25,677 bases of DNA from Conidiobolus incongruus B7586 (Eukaryota; Entomophthoromycota; Entomophthoromycetes; Entomophthorales; Conidiobolaceae), in NCBI GenBank assembly GCA_000697335.1, contig JNEM01007564.1, positions 1-25,677 on the forward strand, given 5' to 3'. This document shows, piece by piece, positions 23,571 through 25,677 of this stretch (position 1 is the stretch's first letter; every line of letters starts with the position of its first letter). The notes under the pieces are model-generated. The model made no database searches. It worked only from the letters and a program-made list of their open reading frames with translations, and had not been told where the DNA came from. The position numbers and the translations under genes are program-made.

Positions 23571-23978
23571 TCTGATTTTTCAAATATATTATTAATATCA
23601 AATAAAAAAATATATACAAAACAAATAGGACAATAAATAGATTTGAATAATATATAATAATTTTTTTGATTAAAAAAAATAATTTTTTAAAATTAGTTAT
23701 TTAGTTTAATTATACTTAAATTAAATAATAACCATCAAAAGTTTTTTATTTTATTATTAGTAAAACTTAACCACAAACTCTCTGAAATCATTTAAAATTT
23801 ATAAGCAGCTTTTGGTAATAAAACATTATCTAAATTAATAATTTATTGTTAGGTAAATTTTTTTAAAGCTATAAAAGAAATTACCTAAAACCTATTAAAA
23901 TCTAAAATATTAATTTCAACTGTTACTCTTTTAATTATTAATAAAATCAAAAAATATATTAAGAAACACTCTTTTATT

Positions 23979-24740
23979 TCAGCTAAAGAATTTTCAAGAT
24001 ACTTTAATACTAGTTACATAAGTATCTTATATATATTAAAGTTTAAATGAAAATAATTAATAAAAATATAAAATGGGTATTTTATAATTTAACTAAAGCT
24101 CAAAAAAAAGTTAAAATAGCTATTATTAAATAAAACTTAGTATAATATAGCTAGAAACCAAAGCTTTTACAACAATTTACTATAATTGATAAATCTTGGG
24201 TGCTTTGTATAATCCTTTATTAAAATATAAATTAAAGTGTTAGATTAAGTTAAATCAATCTCTTTTATAAATTCCTTTAAACAAATACTTTGTTAATAAG
24301 AAAATGTTAATTATTATAATAGATTATAATAATATATACTATTCTTATTTAGTTTATAAAAGCAAATCAATTAATAATAAACTATATATTTTTTTAAATA
24401 AAACTTTTTCAAATAAATATATTTAAAATAGTTTTAGAAAACCTATTATATTGCATAAAAATTATAAAATACATAAATTTAAACTAATAAAAAATATTCT
24501 AAATAAAAATAACTGGAAAAATACCATATCTAATATATTCTTCAGATTATAACCTATATGATTATAAATGTTTTAGGCAATTAAAAAAACCAATTTGAAG
24601 AAAAGAAAATTTTTGAAAGAAAATTTAATTAGTTTATAAAATATCAAATTTCAGGTTTTAATAAAAAGCACTATTTTTTAGGTGTTAGATTTTTGCTAAA
24701 AATATAGCAAAAAGTTATTAGAAATAAAAGAAATTATTAA
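23979..24740 (+). pseudogene. Broken mariner transposase (copy B)
   Basis: The same motif order as the transposase in copy A. SAKEFSRYFNTSYISI (helix-turn-helix) is followed by WVFYNLTKAQK, better preserved than in copy A. The first catalytic site reads TIIDKSWV, with the Glu after the Asp changed to Lys. A second-site region reads NYKIHK, then NNW, and IPYLIYSSDYNLYDYKCFRQLKK contains the third Asp. The tail YFLGVRFLLKI-stop-QKVIRNKRNY completes it. Gln is retained in CFRQLKK where copy A has a stop, and a stop replaces the Trp of the RWQK motif in both. Two fewer A's after the NNW codons shift the frame relative to copy A. Inactive. Confidence 0.82.
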
Positions 24741-24799
24741 TTTTACATTATATATTAATTTTTTTTATATATCAAAATATATATTTTTTTTAATTTCCA

Positions 24800-24807
24800 A
24801 AAATTCC
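24800..24807 (-). repeat. Right terminal inverted repeat of mariner copy B
   Basis: AAAATTCC on the plus strand, followed by TA, is a short inverted match to the left end. Inward of this the similarity is lost. Confidence 0.5.
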
Positions 24808-24809
24808 TA

Positions 24810-25677
24810 TTATATAAATTATAAATTAATATCATTTATTGAATATTAATATAACTTATTATAATAAAGTAATATATACAGATCTAATTATAAATATAAG
24901 GGTAATTAATATTAAATTCTATATCTATTATTTAGATTATATTTTTTTAAATAAAATCCTTAGAATTAATAAAAAATATCTATTATTATTAATAATAACT
25001 ATTAAATATAAATAACTAATTTATATAAAATTATCTAATTACAAATAATTTGAAAAAACTATTAACATGTCTTGGGAAAGTTTTGTCCAGAATAGTTTTA
25101 ATTAAAAAAAGAGATCTAGAGGATCCCAAATATATATTAAGGAGATAGGGGGTTTATTGATTTAAGCTAAATAGTTAGGAAGATCAAGATCAAACTTTTT
25201 ATTTATACAATAGTTCTTATTCTTGGTTTTATATATTTTACTTATAGTAATAAATTTCTGGAGTTTTGTAGAGGGTTATATTATTAGCTAATTAAAGGAT
25301 AAAGTTGAAATGGCTAGTTATATGAAAAAGGAATAATCCTTATATTTAGTTGAAATAGGCATATTATATGGAAAAAAAGTCACCTAATTTATAATATTAT
25401 CATATATTGTTTATTTATACTAATCCATAAAAATGAGTTATAATATTAAAATTATTCATATTACTGTTATTAATATAATCAATACTAAATTAAGTCAATT
25501 TATTTTATATTATAAATTAATATATAATTTTTAATCATATTAAAACATATGTGTCTTAATATAGTTATTTAATTATTAAAATATTGAAACTAAATATTTG
25601 ATTAAAATGAATGATAAATTGATAAACTTTATTTATAAAAGTAATTAAAACCTTAATATATTTTTTTTAAATTTTTT
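24810..25677. other. Right-hand flank, no assignable gene
   Basis: The first 250 bases are nearly pure A/T. From about 25.07 to 25.40 kb the composition is clearly less AT-rich (GTCTTGGGAAAGTTTTGTCC, GAGATCTAGAGGATCCC). One plus-strand frame there gives SRIVLIKKRDLEDPKYILR, which faintly recalls the opening of a reverse transcriptase. It is too short to assign and could be chance. Confidence 0.45.

Larger units (their letters stand above)
23556..24807 (+). mobile_element. Mariner-type DNA transposon, nearly full length (copy B)
   Basis: About 1252 bp, bounded by GGAAATTTTTTAATT (from 23556) and AAAATTCC (to 24807), with TA on both outer sides (23554-23555 and 24808-24809), as expected for a TA target duplication. 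It aligns throughout with copy A (1254 bp), and the differences between the two are largely transitions. It carries a broken transposase (23979-24740). It appears to have landed inside copy C. Confidence 0.85.

Noticed and set aside
1-25677. tRNA, rRNA, CRISPR or operon structure
   Set aside because: No T-loop consensus, rRNA core segment, regularly spaced repeat or gene string was seen on either strand; the gene style is eukaryotic.

Overview
The window is an extremely AT-rich eukaryotic segment, well above 80% A+T outside the genes by eye. It carries five copies of one seven-transmembrane receptor family and four decayed copies of one mariner-type DNA transposon. The receptors have the ground plan of class A (rhodopsin-like) GPCRs, have no introns, and belong to a clearly expanded family. 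An AT-rich genome with an expanded family A-like GPCR set recalls entomophthoralean fungi such as Conidiobolus. That assignment is inference from memory of such genomes, not something the sequence proves.

Layout: 1.81-2.75 kb (minus) is a broken receptor; 7.58-8.52 kb (plus) is an intact 314-residue receptor; 9.65-10.59 kb (plus) is a broken receptor in tandem with it. At 10.85-12.05 kb (minus) lies a heavily decayed mariner, and at 13.95-15.21 kb (plus) a nearly full-length mariner with a readable but broken transposase. At 18.27-19.19 kb (minus) is a very decayed receptor pseudogene with no open frame of useful length. At 20.71-21.65 kb (minus) is a second intact 314-residue receptor. At 22.83-24.81 kb (plus) one mariner copy appears to be interrupted by a second, full-length one. 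The remaining stretches show no recognisable gene.

The two intact receptors align end to end without a gap, with about 46% identity by hand count (146 of 314). They keep Cys92, Glu116-Arg117, Cys165 and an NPIVNS motif in TM7, and should be plasma-membrane receptors coupling to heterotrimeric G proteins; ligands are unknown. No operon-like arrangement or non-receptor partner gene is visible. The picture is birth-and-death evolution of a sensory receptor family in transposon-littered DNA, with a sign of gene conversion between two copies and many C-to-T / G-to-A type changes in the decayed ones.
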